Counted from the first letter of the stretch, positions 1 to 10,036 are shown. The stretch is DNA of 32,015 nt from Chara braunii (GCA_003427395.1 BFEA01000009.1:4495389-4527403), one strand, 5' to 3'. The notes: generated from the letters alone by a model not told the origin. Program-made: numbers and translations.

Positions 1-35
1 CCCCCCCCCCCCTGTCCCTATCATTGTAGGCTTGC

Positions 36-741
36 GCCCGTTCAGTTAGTGAACGGGCTGCAGAGCGTCGCCTGTACCTTGCGCCATTGGCACCCGAGTA
101 CAGGCGCAGAGGGCAGGGGCTAGATTCCGCTAGAAGATCCTGTTGAGCTTGACTCTAGTTCGACTCTATGGAATGACTTGACTGTGGGAGGGAGGCTGCT
201 CGTTTCGAAAAACGAGCTGCCCCTTTTAGAAAAACGAAAAAAGAAGGAGAAAAAAAAGAAAAAAAAGAAAAAAAGGGCGAAAAGAAAACGACTGCGATTG
301 TGCCCAAGGTGCACGTAAATAGGTCTGAGTGTGACTACTCAGGCCAAATACTGCAAACTAAACAACCATTTTTGAAAAATGGCTAATTTCAGTTTAAACA
401 CTACGTACCTACACTAAAAAGTGTGTCAGGTACGTCGAACTTTGAAGAGCCATAACTCTTCAAAGAATGGTCAGAAAAAAAAAAAAAAAATGTTTTGGAA
501 TGACAAACCCTCAACTATCCTGTGAAAATCCGAGATAGCAGAGTCCAGAAGAAAAAAAAATAGAGGCAGTTAAATGTAACTGCCTCTCTAAGTGTGTGGC
601 CTAGGTTGAGCCACACCGACCCATTAATCTGGGGTGAAGGAAGTGCCGACCACCTTCTCTCGACAACTATAAAAACCAACTTTTCACCCAAGAGCCTCAC
701 AAATGTGACAATACTGTTGAGACATTCACTTAAGTGAATGT
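36..741. repeat. String of ten short hairpins with unrelated stems
   Basis: Ten inverted repeats lie one after another: 36-58 (9-bp stem), 69-106 (9 bp, 20-nt loop), 194-221 (8 bp, then a T/T mismatch, then 3 bp), 327-344 (6 bp), 366-382 (8 bp, 1-nt loop), 403-435 (8 bp plus an inner ACAC/GTGT), 440-465 (10 bp), 562-587 (11 bp), 594-616 (7 bp) and 722-741 (a perfect 20-bp palindrome). The stems share no sequence, so this is not a tandem repeat. A- and T-runs (about 240-275 and 476-490) separate some of them. No coding function is evident; the open frames crossing the region look like chance. The function is unknown. Confidence 0.75.
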
Positions 742-2220
742 TGACTGACTCCTGTTGAGCGGAGGTGCTGCTGGAGAGGAAGTGGAAGTCTGCAAGGAGC
801 TGAGAGTGGGGAGGAGGCAGCCATAGCCGAAGGTTGGGAGCTTTTTGCCCCACCCTTGTGCTTTTGCCGCGCACTTGTGCATGAGTTGTGGTCGAAATGT
901 CGAGGCAAGCTCGGGTCGTGCGGCAGAGGCCCACAACGGGGAGGTGCTGCCCAACAGCCTGCACGGTAGAAGTAACGCACTAAGAGAGGAGGTTGCGCGT
1001 GCAGGTTTTGAGAGGAAGTGTTGCTGAAATTGCATAGCAAGGCTGTTTTTTTTACCGGTGGTGTTTAGAGGCTACGACTGTAACATTTTGGTGGCGTGGC
1101 ATTTGGTGGTGTGACCGTTAGGGTGGTGACACCTGCGGCGTTGGCGCCGGAGGGTCGCTGTAATTTGTTTGGGATCATTTGGTGGTGCGACAGCGGCATA
1201 GGATCACTTGGGACCCAACTTGGGACCGAGTGAGTTGGGATTTGAGACCAGGACAAGTGTTGTGGTGAACATTTGGTGATCAGGTGTGGTGATTGGAGGA
1301 GGTTGGACTTGCGTTTGGGATGGAACTATCCCTGGAGGACGAGGTGTCATTGGGACTATAGTGGGACCACATGGGACTTCTAGGTGAGAACACCCTCTTC
1401 AAGGGCTATCTTGCTTTGGTGTTTTTGGGTGACCCGCTTTGTGTCCGCTCGAACACCTGAGGAGGACGCGGACTATCTTTAGTAGACGACCACAACTTTT
1501 GAGTTGTGCGACCGATCTCTTTGGAAAAATTGTTTGGCTTTCTTTAGTGAGTTTTCTTCTACTTTACTCAAGGTCAGTTGATTGACTCAGATTTCCCTTC
1601 ACACCTGTGTGAACCCACACTTTGTTTGACCCTGTTTGTTTTGAATGTTCAAAAAAAAAGGTAGAGGGAAGTTGTGCGAGTCATGTATGTGAATGGAAAG
1701 GTCTGACTTGAGTATGAAATTGTACTGGTTTCTTTTGAACTTGTTTTTTTTTTGCGTGTTGTGCAGGTAGGTAGAAGGATGCTTGCAAAGGAGATTGATT
1801 TTATCTATTGGAGAAAAAAAACGGATTGTTTTGTTTTTACCTTTCACCTGTCTGCATGTTAAAAACACTTGTATTTTGAAATGAATAATTTCAATGGGTA
1901 CCGTGAAAAAAAATTTGTAAATATAATGGAGATGGATTCAATTGGAATTAGTCTTTTCCCGAGAAGATCCTTTCTATCCCGAATGAACTCATCTTTCTAT
2001 ACCTGTCTAAATGATTCTCGTTCTTTGACTTTTCTGACTTTTTTGGTCCAAGTTATCCTAAACTTAGGAGAAATGAGAATAGCTGAAAGTTACTCACAGT
2101 AGATACATTCTCTTTCTCTACGGAGCATCTGGGGCGGGGGTCCGTTGCTTTAGGAGCCGACCCTGTTATCGACGTAATGTGGACCATTCTATGGGGGGAT
2201 ACATGCCGATTCGTTGGAGA
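742..2220. other. Intergenic stretch, no gene recognised
   Basis: I see no convincing gene or known repeat here. Short open frames on the minus strand overlap one another in several frames and match no family I recognise. Isolated perfect hairpins continue at lower density: 1491-1508 (7-bp stem CACAACT) and 1598-1613 (7-bp stem TTCACAC, 2-nt loop). G/T-rich sequence with recurrent GGTGGTG runs from about 1070 to 1300. Confidence 0.5.
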
Positions 2221-2230
2221 CGGTATCGTA

Positions 2231-2256
2231 CCGAATACCCTTACAAGGGTATTTGG
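2231..2256. repeat. Long hairpin, twin of the one at 19332
   Basis: A 26-nt palindrome is built on the core ATACCCTTACAAGGGTAT (8-bp stem, 2-nt loop AC). The outer stem is CCGA on the left against TTGG on the right, with one G-T pair. The same 18-nt core recurs at 19338-19355 with a different outer stem. A smaller hairpin overlaps just upstream at 2221-2233 (CGGTA-TCG-TACCG) and another follows at 2263-2282 (TGCTGC/GCAGCA). Confidence 0.7.
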
Positions 2257-2499
2257 CGTGCCTGCTGCAAATTGCGGCAGCATAGCCGCGGTCGTCCGAC
2301 GGCGTGCACGAGAGAGAAAGCTTAGGTCCTCGCAAGGGTGAGCGGCGCGCGTAGGGTATTGACGACAAGGTGCAACCATGCGCAGCCTGGGTGTGCGCGG
2401 CGTTGTGGGCCAGCGGAACGTGCGACGTTCATTTTTATTTCTTTTATTGTTTATTTATTTATCCCCTTTTAAATTTTTCTCTAAGTTTTTTAAATTGGT

Positions 2500-3075
2500 G
2501 ATTGGCTTCGGGGCCGACGTCGAGACTGACGGGCCTGGTTCAGCTACTGGGTTTCCAGACACGGAGGGCCGACACGGCAGTCGAGGACCTTGGGTGCGCG
2601 CTTTGTTTGACGGGTCCGCCTGTTCAGGATACTGGCAAAGGGTCCTCTGTCATGCCGCGACTGAGAAAATCTGGGCGGCGGGGGTCGTTGCGGGCATACG
2701 GTCCGCCATCCGCCATTTGCCATGCGAGGTTTGTGTGTGAGCTTGCCTGTTAGGACACGAAAGTTGGTGACATGTGCCCTGGCACAGAGGGGCAAAGCAG
2801 CCCAGGGCGTTGTGGGGAGGCCGTAGTGGTACGGCAACAAGCTGTGGATTATGGGGAAACCCCGTAGCAGCCACATCCATGCTCAAACCTCCAATGCGGG
2901 AACATGCAGAAGCTGCACCCACCAGCAGGTGCGATACCTGCTGCAGCATATGGGTGGTACCGGCCAGGTGTCAGCCGGTGGTATCAGGGCCGGGCTTCTC
3001 CCATGGGCCAGTGGTTGTGCCTCCCCTCCCGTCCCTTCCCCCTATAAGCATAGAGGCAGTCTCTGCTCAATACCA
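2500..3075. repeat. Repeat A, copy 1 (diverged)
   Basis: This stretch shares ordered blocks with 11842-12554 and 19797-20493: the block around 2570-2595 (CGGCAGTCGAGGACCTTG), the block at 2623-2640 ending in an AGGATACTGGCAAAG-like string, the cruciform region around 2919-2960 (inner stem AGCAGGT/ACCTGCT, outer CCACC/GGTGG), and the pyrimidine-rich end near 3015-3045. It is much more diverged than the other two copies. It ends a short distance before the tandem unit that hosts the gypsy insertion. No protein is recognised. Confidence 0.6.
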
Positions 3076-3146
3076 CTCGGGGGGGGGGCGTGGACTCTGC
3101 CTTAGCGGAGCGGACCTAAAGGGGGTTGTGGCAGAGCTGTGGCGGG

Positions 3147-3203
3147 TACTGCCAAGCCGGTCGTCGTCGGACTTGGGCATACGGCCGAAAGGCTGATCGA
3201 ACT
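3147..3203. repeat. Left fragment of 411-bp tandem unit, split by insertion
   Basis: This piece matches 7158-7215 almost base for base up to the string GATCGAAC, where the retroelement begins. The rest of the unit continues at 6804-7157. Together they form unit 1 of a tandem duplication; unit 2 (7158-7568) is uninterrupted. Confidence 0.85.
3200..3203. repeat. Target-site duplication AACT, left copy
   Basis: The four bases AACT precede the first LTR base at 3204. The same four bases follow the outermost LTR base at 6799. Removing the element and one AACT gives a sequence that aligns without gaps to the intact paralogous unit near 7208-7225. Confidence 0.8.
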
Positions 3204-4117
3204 TGTTGCATACCGTATCGGTGCAGACCAGAACAAGAACCGACCTTTCAATACAAGTATAAGATAGCACAGCGGAAGACTTAGATACTAGTGATCCGAA
3301 CAATCAATGTTGTAATGCAGCCCCGAACATACATCATCATCATCGTTTCATAGTGTGAATGGGTCTGGCGCTTCACACAGGAAGACAGCACCAGCCCAGA
3401 ACATGCACAGACGAGGAGGAAGGGGATAGACGAAGAGGAGGGGGAAGATGGGAATGTCGTCAACACCAAGTCTTCGACACAAGCCCAAATAGTCCCTCGT
3501 CGAACTGTCTGAATCCCAAATGTCAAGTCTGTATCCAATGTCGTCAAGTCTCCAGTCACAACTCTGTCTCTCTCTGTCGTAGTCGGAGAAGTCAGGTGGC
3601 GAGAGGGTAAGAAGAGAAGGTGGACTTAGAAGAGGAAGAAGAAGAACTCTCTCTCTCTCTGTGTCNAGTACTAACCTGTGAAGTTGGCGCCTTGATGCAG
3701 GTACCGCGAAGATGGAGCTGGAGCGATGGCGCCACAGGTAAGTAACACTGGCCTCCGCCAGTCTCTCTCCCCACTTTGCGATCTACTACCTACCAGCGCC
3801 CAGCGCTGAAGACTACAGCTACAGCTATGGCGCCCTCCTGAGTGCTGCGGCCGAATCCTGAAGACTACCTCTGCCTACTCACTCTTTCCTGCAGGGCAGG
3901 CCAGTCCTTTATAGTGCTGGCCCGTGCAGGAGGCTGCCCGTGCCAATGCTCCCCTGGCCTAGACCCTGCGGAAGCTTCCAAGCAAGAGCCTGGAAGTTCC
4001 CTGAAGTTTTCCTGTAGGGAAACAGGCTGGGGCCTGTAGGCCCTGTCAGAAGGAAGCTTCCAGGCAAGAGCCTGGAAGTTTCCCTGTAGGGAAACAGGCT
4101 GGGGCCTGTAGGCCCTG
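3204..4117 (-). mobile_element. Gypsy LTR, copy 1, incomplete at its U3 end
   Basis: On the minus strand this is an LTR that ends ...GGTATGCAACA next to the target duplication. It aligns along its length with the complete LTR at 4762-5709, with about 5% differences in the first 110 bases compared. It includes the CT microsatellite near 3648-3662, a single ambiguous base at 3666 (C in the paralogue) and two or more 72-bp U3 repeats near 3970-4117. It stops at an ambiguous base at 4118 inside a further 72-bp repeat unit, so the first part of U3 is missing. The missing part is present at 6599-6799. Confidence 0.85.
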
Positions 4118-4118
4118 N

Positions 4119-4742
4119 GAGTAGGATATGTCAAAAGAGTATAATGAACGAGATCTAGGCTAGGTGCCGCAAAGTTTTGGCTTTTACAAACTGCGATCTT
4201 GAAAAAAATTTGCGAAATGGAGTAACGATGCGATTTTCAGAAAAGAACGAAATCCAGTTTCTGATAATATAGCAACCTCCGAATATGCCTAACGCAATAT
4301 TGGTAGGCTTCGCAAGATTCGGTTTTCAAAAAAATTTTGGGAGATAGAATGAAAATGCGATTTTCATAAAAGAATAGTTTCAGTTTTCGAGAATATGACC
4401 ACTTCTATCGTTATCCCAATATGCATAGAGAACGAAAATACTAACTTCAGAAATTTCAGCTATGTATGCGAAATATCAGAGAAACGAAATGCTACTATCG
4501 GGAATTTTCAGACAAAACAAAATGCGATTTATCAGAAATTTTCAGATATTTGTTACGTAAAAACGAACTACTAATACCATAAATTTTCAGATAGAACGAA
4601 ATGCGAATATCAGAAAGTTCAGATAGTTGTTGCGAGAATTTTTTTTTCTTCAGAGATTTGACTAAGTCCTACTTGCGTTACTAATGAGTGATCAATAGAT
4701 CGCAAGCTGGCTAGTTGATTGAGCGGGTCCTCTGTATGAGAG
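4119..4742 (-). mobile_element. Gypsy untranslated leader fragment
   Basis: This AT-rich sequence lies downstream (minus-strand sense) of the primer-binding site, where the leader of an LTR element belongs. It contains loosely repeated motifs of the type AACGAAATGCGA...TTTCAGA between about 4200 and 4630. No gag reading frame follows; the segment ends abruptly at the ambiguous base at 4118, where LTR sequence resumes. Confidence 0.65.
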
Positions 4743-4746
4743 GTCC

Positions 4747-4758
4747 GCTCTGATACCA
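4747..4758 (-). promoter_or_regulatory. Primer-binding site, initiator tRNA-Met type
   Basis: The minus strand reads TGGTATCAGAGC three bases after the LTR end at 4762. This 12-mer is the standard plant primer-binding site complementary to the 3' end of initiator tRNA-Met. Its position shows that the LTR at 4762-5709 stands in the role of a 5' LTR for the leader at 4119-4742. Confidence 0.85.
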
Positions 4759-4761
4759 AAC

Positions 4762-5709
4762 TGTTGCATACCGTATAGGTGCAGACCAGAACAAGAACCG
4801 ACCTTTCAATACAAGTATAAGATAACACAGCGGAAGACTTAGATGCCAGTGATCCGAACAATCAATATTGCAATGCAGCCCTGAACATACATCATCATCA
4901 TCGTTACATGGTGTGAATGGGGCCTGGCGCTTCACACAGGAAGACTACGCCAGCCCCTACCATACACAGACGAAGAAGAAGGGGTTAGATGAAGAGGAGG
5001 GGGAAGATGGGAATGTCGTCAACACCAAGTCTCGACACAGGCCCAAATAGTCCCTCGTCGAAATGTCTGAATCCCAAATGTCAAGTCTGGATCCAATGTC
5101 GTCAAGTCTCCAGTCACAACTCTGTCTCTCTCTGTCGTAGTCGGAGAAGTCAGGTGGCGAGAGAGTGAGAAGAGAAGGTGGACTTAGAAGAGGAAGAAGA
5201 AGAACTCTCTCTCTCTCTGTGTCCAGTACTAACCTGTGAAGTTGGCGCCTTGATGCAGGTACCGCGAAGATGGAGCTGGAGCGATGGCGGCACAGGTAAG
5301 TAACACTGGCCTCCGCCAGTCTCTCTCCCCACTCTCCGATCTACTACCTACCAGCGCCCAGCGCTGAAGACTACAGCTACAGCTTGGCGCCCTCCAGAGT
5401 GCTGCGGCCGAATCCTGAAGACTACCTCTGCCTACTCACTCTTTCCTGCAGGGCGGGTCAGTCCTTTATAGTGCTGGCCCGTGCAGGAGGCTGCCCGTGC
5501 CAATGCTCCCCTGGCCTAGACCCTGTGGAAGCTTCTAGGCACGAGCCTGGAAGTTCCCTGAAGTTTCCCTGTAGGGAAACAGGCTGGGGCCTGTAGGCCC
5601 TGTCAGAAGGAAGCTTCCAGGCAAGAGCCTGGAAGTTTCCCTGTAGGGAAACAGGTTGGAGGTCCGGGACGGGCCCTGCAGGGCCCGTGTGGCTGCACAG
5701 TATGCCACA
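4762..5709 (-). mobile_element. Complete 948-bp gypsy LTR
   Basis: The minus-strand sequence begins TGTGGCATACTG (5709 inward) and ends CGGTATGCAACA at 4762, giving TG...CA ends with imperfect terminal inversion. A polypurine tract abuts its upstream end and a primer-binding site follows its downstream end, so it carries both 3' LTR and 5' LTR neighbours. It contains a perfect 20-bp palindrome at 5669-5688, hairpin-rich 72-bp repeats near 5525-5655, and a CT microsatellite near 5206-5221. Copies at 3204-4117 and 6599-6799 are partial. Confidence 0.9.
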
Positions 5710-5723
5710 CCCCCCCCTCCTTG
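5710..5723 (-). promoter_or_regulatory. Polypurine tract of gypsy element
   Basis: The minus strand reads CAAGGAGGGGGGGG directly before the LTR start TGTGGC. It sits a few bases after the integrase stop codon. Length, purine purity and contact with the LTR fit the plus-strand primer of reverse transcription. Confidence 0.85.
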
Positions 5724-5734
5724 AAAGACCGAGC

Positions 5735-6597
5735 TTACCTACGAGGGCAAAGCTGTCTGTTTGAGGGAGGAACCACAGTCCGGGTGGGAGGGGCACGTCG
5801 TGAAGCTTCCTGAGCTAATCTGCGTTTTTCATAATGCGCGTAGATCAGCGGTGCGGATGCTTTCAAATCTGCGCCTGATATCCACCGATCGCATGCTTTG
5901 AATGTGACTTTATACTGCCGCGGCTTGCTGCCGTACTTGCGATCGGAAATGACGCGGTCAACTTCCTGATGGGCATCCATAGAAGGAGGGTCCTGCGATC
6001 GTCGGTCCGGAAAGTCATCGCTCTTGGCTAGCGTATAAGTTGCCATCTTCGAGGCGTGGAAGACCGGATGGACCGTCAGATGCTCTNGAATGTTGATCAC
6101 AAATGAAGGGCCATCGGGCTCATCGCCCGCGGCTGCTGTCACAGACCAAGGTCCAAACCACTTGGGAAGCAGTTTGCGTGAAACATCCTGTTCCAGTGCA
6201 AACTCTTCCGCGGAGACCCAAACCAGATCACCGGCGCGGATGGGACATGGTACGAGACGCCTGCTGGCTTGCTGCTGCATGCGGACTTGAGCCTTTTGCA
6301 TATTTGCGCGGGCTTGAGTCAGCAATTCCCTGTACTTCCGGACGAAAGAGGGAGACCAGGCAGCGTCAATGTCGGCTGGTCGAGGGAGGAGAAGGTCGGC
6401 GAAGATCCGGCCTTTCCGTCCACCGTGGTGCAACTCGAATGGAGTCACGCCGATCGCCGGATGCACCGAAGTGTTGTACGCGAACTCGATGTCGGGGAGG
6501 CGGTCAACCNAATCTTTCTGGTCCGGACGGATGAGCGTACGAAGCATCATTTGAGCGGTCTGATGTGCCCGCTCCGTCTGCCCGTCTGTCTGAGGGT
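5735..6597 (-). pseudogene. Ty3/gypsy integrase C-terminal fragment with chromodomain-like tail
   Basis: About 286 codons are open without a stop on the minus strand. The fragment starts at the last part of the integrase core: HPQTDGQTER, with the catalytic glutamate codon at 6572-6574. It continues through the AYNTSVHPAIGVTPFEL motif, a GPY-type module (KLLPKWFGPW), the conserved HPVFHASKM stretch, and ends with a chromodomain-like segment around VDRVISDRK...YKVTFKACDRWISGADL. The stop codon lies just before the polypurine tract. Gag, protease, reverse transcriptase, RNase H and the first two catalytic aspartates are absent. The fragment breaks at an ambiguous base (6598), exactly at the codon expected to be histidine in YHPQTDG. 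Ambiguous bases at 6087 and 6510 keep the frame. The intact frame suggests a fairly young element. The upstream extension of the open frame to 6859 is translated LTR and not part of the protein. Confidence 0.85.
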
Positions 6598-6598
6598 N

Positions 6599-6799
6599 AG
6601 GCTGGGGCCTGTAGGCCCTGTCAGAAGGAAGCTTCCAGGCAAGAGCCTGGAAGTTTCCCTGTAGGGAAACAGGCTGGGGCCTGTAGGCCCTGTCAGAAGG
6701 AAGCTTCCAGGCAAGAGCCTGGAAGTTTCCCTGTAGAGAAACAGGCTGGAGGTCCGGGACGGGCCCTGCAGGGCCCGTGCGGCTGCACAGTATGCCACA
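6599..6799 (-). mobile_element. Gypsy LTR, U3 start only
   Basis: The minus strand starts TGTGGCATACTG at 6799, contains the 20-bp palindrome (6759-6778) and two 72-bp U3 repeats, and stops at the ambiguous base 6598, next to integrase. It supplies the LTR part missing from 3204-4117: the two pieces together would form roughly one LTR. Confidence 0.85.
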
Positions 6800-6803
6800 A
6801 ACT
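6800..6803. repeat. Target-site duplication AACT, right copy
   Basis: AACT follows the outermost LTR base and matches 3200-3203. Confidence 0.8.
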
Positions 6804-7568
6804 AGAGAAAGCCGGTCCCCTCCAAAGTTTCCCTCAGGATGGCTGGCGCTGTCCGGCAAACTGCTGCGCTAAGGTGCTGAGCAAGGGGAGGTGCGTTAAT
6901 CGGGGGAGGAGACTCCGACAGGTCGCGGCTGAGCGCTGTCAGGTTGGAAAGAGTTGAGGAAGAGCGGAGCCTTAGAAGGGAGAATGAGCTGACGGGATAA
7001 CGGAGAAGGAATGAACCTGGGCGCAGTGTAGCGCGAGGGGCATTCGAAGTTGAATGAGAAGAGGGCATGGCGGAGGGCTGAGCTCGTAACTCACCCATTC
7101 CGCATCCGTTTTAGGCAGGGGAAAATGGCAGATGGGGGTTCTTTGACAGGGCGAGAGTACTGCCAAGCCGGTCGTCGTCGGACTTGGGCATACGGCCGAA
7201 AGGCTGATCGAACGGGAGAGAGCCGGTCCCCTCCAAAGTTTCCCTCAGGATGGCTGGCGCTGTCCGACAAACTGCTGCAGTAAGGTGCTGAGCAAGGGGA
7301 GGTGCGTTAATCGGGGGAGAGGAGGCTCCGACAGGTCGCGGCTGAGCGATGTCAGGTTGGAAAGAGTTGAGGAAGAGCGGAGCGTTAGAAGGGAGAATGA
7401 GCTGACGGGATGACGGAGAAGGAATGAACCTGGGCGCAGTGTAGCGCAAGGGGCATTCGAAGTTGAATGAGAAGCGGGCATGGCGGAGGGCTGAGCTCGT
7501 AACTCACCCATTCCGCATCCGTTTTAGGCAGGGGAAAATGGCAGACGGGGGTTCTTTGACAGGGCAAG
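6804..7568. repeat. Tandem duplication, 411-bp unit
   Basis: Unit 1 is 3147-3203 plus 6804-7157 and unit 2 is 7158-7568; they are nearly identical over the compared length. The repeat has no convincing protein; its minus-strand open frames are conserved only because the DNA is conserved. Unit 2 retains the uninterrupted insertion site of the gypsy element. Confidence 0.85.
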
Positions 7569-7569
7569 A

Positions 7570-8100
7570 TGAATGGTAGAATGGCGGATGGATTAGTGTA
7601 GAAGGAGAATAGTGGAAAATGTCGTGCGCGGAGATGGCGAAAGTGAAGGAGAAGGGGGATGGGAAAACGTATGACTCACTCATTTCTCTACGGAATCGAG
7701 CGAGGGAGGAGTCGAAATCGGGGTTTTGGAGGGCTGCGAATTAGAATATGAAGTTAGTTTTGCTGTAGGATTAGTAGAATGAGAGTTTGAGAAGATTTGT
7801 ACGGCACGGAGATGGTGGGGAACGAGGGAGAAGAAAGGTAGAAAAACAAAGATCTCACCCGTTTCTTAGCGAAAGCGGGCGAGGGAGGGTGCTAAGTAGG
7901 GGTTTTCTATAGCTGCGAGACAGGTTATGAGGTTAGTTTCATACGTTAGTGGGTAGGTTTTGAGATACGAGTGAGAATGAATCCGCCCGTAGTGCAGTGA
8001 AAGATTCATTTTCGTTCTACGCTTTATGAGCAGTATAAAGTGACTCTCAGATTGCGAGCGTCAGTGTCTCTCTGAGTTCCTGCGTAATATGAAGTTGTGG
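7570..8100. repeat. Degenerate relatives of the 411-bp unit
   Basis: Blocks resembling the end of the 411-bp unit recur with decay: an ACTCAC(T/C)CATTTC-like string followed by a purine-rich GAGGGAGG stretch at about 7672-7715 and again at about 7852-7890. No gene is seen. Confidence 0.4.
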
Positions 8101-8620
8101 TCACGGTGATGGTTGATTTTTAGTGTCTGACTGGTTGCACTCACCTCCATTATCCATAGTCGTGCCCCCCACTGTGCTTGATTGAAAGTGTTTCATTCCT
8201 GTTAGTCATCGTCGTCCCGACGATCGACTTCGCTCTGTGCGACCACCACGGTAGTTTATACAGATGTTTCTGCTGGGATTATGGTCGCCTTGCCACTACT
8301 GACATAGGAGTGTGAAAGTCGTGCTCACACCCGGTTGACCCTTCTGAGCCAGTGGGCAGAATAGAGTGGGAAAGCGTGGCAAATGAGGAGAGGAGTAGCG
8401 GACGCTGCGGGGGAGAAGGCTTACCTGCGCAGCCTACATCGATCTTCAGATACATCACGGTCGTGCTCGTTGTCGTGGTAAACACTCCTACGACTGTCGT
8501 CAAAGTTCTCACTTCCCACCAACGAATCGGCGTATCTGGCTGTCTCTTAGCAGGAGGTTCCTTCTCGACAGACAGCTTGGCACAGGTACCGGGCGTGGCG
8601 GCAGGGTATGTACGCACATA

Positions 8621-8660
<40 letters not shown>

Positions 8661-9990
8661 AGAGCAAACTTACTTGTCCGCTGGGGGCTGTGCCGTATGC
8701 CAACGAAGAAGAACGGGAGGGTGCAGAAGTAGAAGGAGGAGAGATTATTTTTTGAGCTCACCGACTGTGACACTGCGCATTTTTTTTTGAGTTGCTGTTA
8801 GTACTGGCTGAGATTGCAGGGCCGGATGGACTTACCCGCTGGTGGGTGTATTACTCAGTCAGGGCGAATGGAGGACTTAGTCTACATGCCCAAGACCTCT
8901 GTTGTTTCCAGACTGAGCATTGCGGCAAGTCCAGCCAGAGTTCTGCAGCGATACCTGAACGATGTGCTATTAGTCGTCCGCTGCGCAACTGTTGTGTGCT
9001 GCGCTGCGGACTGCAGAGTTTGTCTGCAGTTTCTGAGTATAACTAATCTTGCTGTGTATCTGAGCACGATAGCAGGGATTAAAGGAGGACTGCCCATGAT
9101 ATATCTATTGCTGATTACTGCAGCTGTTGGGCTTTGTGACCAATTGCGGATTCACGAGCACCGTCCTATTGTGTACGCACCATGAGCTTACTGCGCCTCA
9201 ACAATACGCACAGAGGGTTTTTTTTTTTTGTATGTTGAGCATCACAACCATTGTTGTGTTTTCATGTTGTGCACTACTAGGAGCAACGCTATGATACTGG
9301 TGCTTGGTGCTGGGTATTAGCGCGATATCTCCATGCTGTGCGCGGCCAGTGTGCACGCACTAATCAAAATTGAGTTAGTACGGCTTACCTACGAGCTTAG
9401 AGGGGGTGGTCTGACTGCAGAAAGGGAGTCTTGTTGCAAGACGGGAGGGTCGCCGGAGAGTCAATAGCTTGTGGTCTAGCCTCAGTTGACCAAGCTGATG
9501 CGCGTTCTGGCCATCATTGCGGGGCTCTCAGGCGCATGAAGGTAACAAGGCCCTCTCTTGAGAGTTGAGTTGTCCCCCTCTTGTATCTCAAGCGTCTAAA
9601 ACCACTCCTTCTATCCTTCTAACTCTTAGCATAATCCTGTTATGAGAGGAAGGCGGCAGGCGGGATTGCAACCCGTAGGACCACAGCAAGACTTTGTGGG
9701 GAGTCTGCCCACCGATTGCGGGAGCTCTGCCGGAACTCAGGAAGAGTTCTGGAGGTAGGGAACTGAAACATAACCATTGCTTTCCTTCTATAAGCCCAGT
9801 ATAACCCCTACTTGTATTCATTACCATGTTTGACTGAGTATGTTGCCTGTCTCCCTACTTTGACTTCCAGTTTGACTTCAGGACATAAATCAGGCTTAAT
9901 AAAGGAATGTATGTGTAATGTCAGTTTCAGTTTTATTGTTTGACTGGAAGCAGACTGTGGGATTGCATCCGGGGGAAGGATGAGAGGAAG
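8100..9990. other. Intergenic stretch, no gene recognised
   Basis: No known family is visible. The longest plus-strand open frame (8814-9185, 123 codons) has no recognisable motif. A perfect 17-nt hairpin lies at 8208-8224 (ATCGTCG-TCC-CGACGAT). CTTACC-type strings recur, which would read as splice donors on the minus strand, but I could not assemble exons. Confidence 0.45.
8625..8659. repeat. GA microsatellite
   Basis: This is an uninterrupted GA dinucleotide run of about 17 repeats. It creates the serine/leucine-rich and arginine/glutamate-rich open frames seen across it. Confidence 0.97.
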
Positions 9991-10036
9991 GCAGTGTTGC
10001 ATGATTGACTGAGTGAACCAAAGGCTGGGAGAGTCT

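Noticed and set aside
515-1040. Overlapping minus-strand open frames of 100-149 codons
   Set aside because: Three frames are open in the same place, no domain is recognisable, and hairpins dominate part of the sequence.
6598-6859. Upstream extension of the minus-strand integrase frame
   Set aside because: The extra residues (RPQPVSLQGNFQALAWKLPS repeated) are translated 72-bp LTR repeats, joined to integrase at an ambiguous base.
8814-9185. 123-codon plus-strand frame with hydrophobic stretches
   Set aside because: No motif, no supporting neighbour and no codon bias visible; likely chance.
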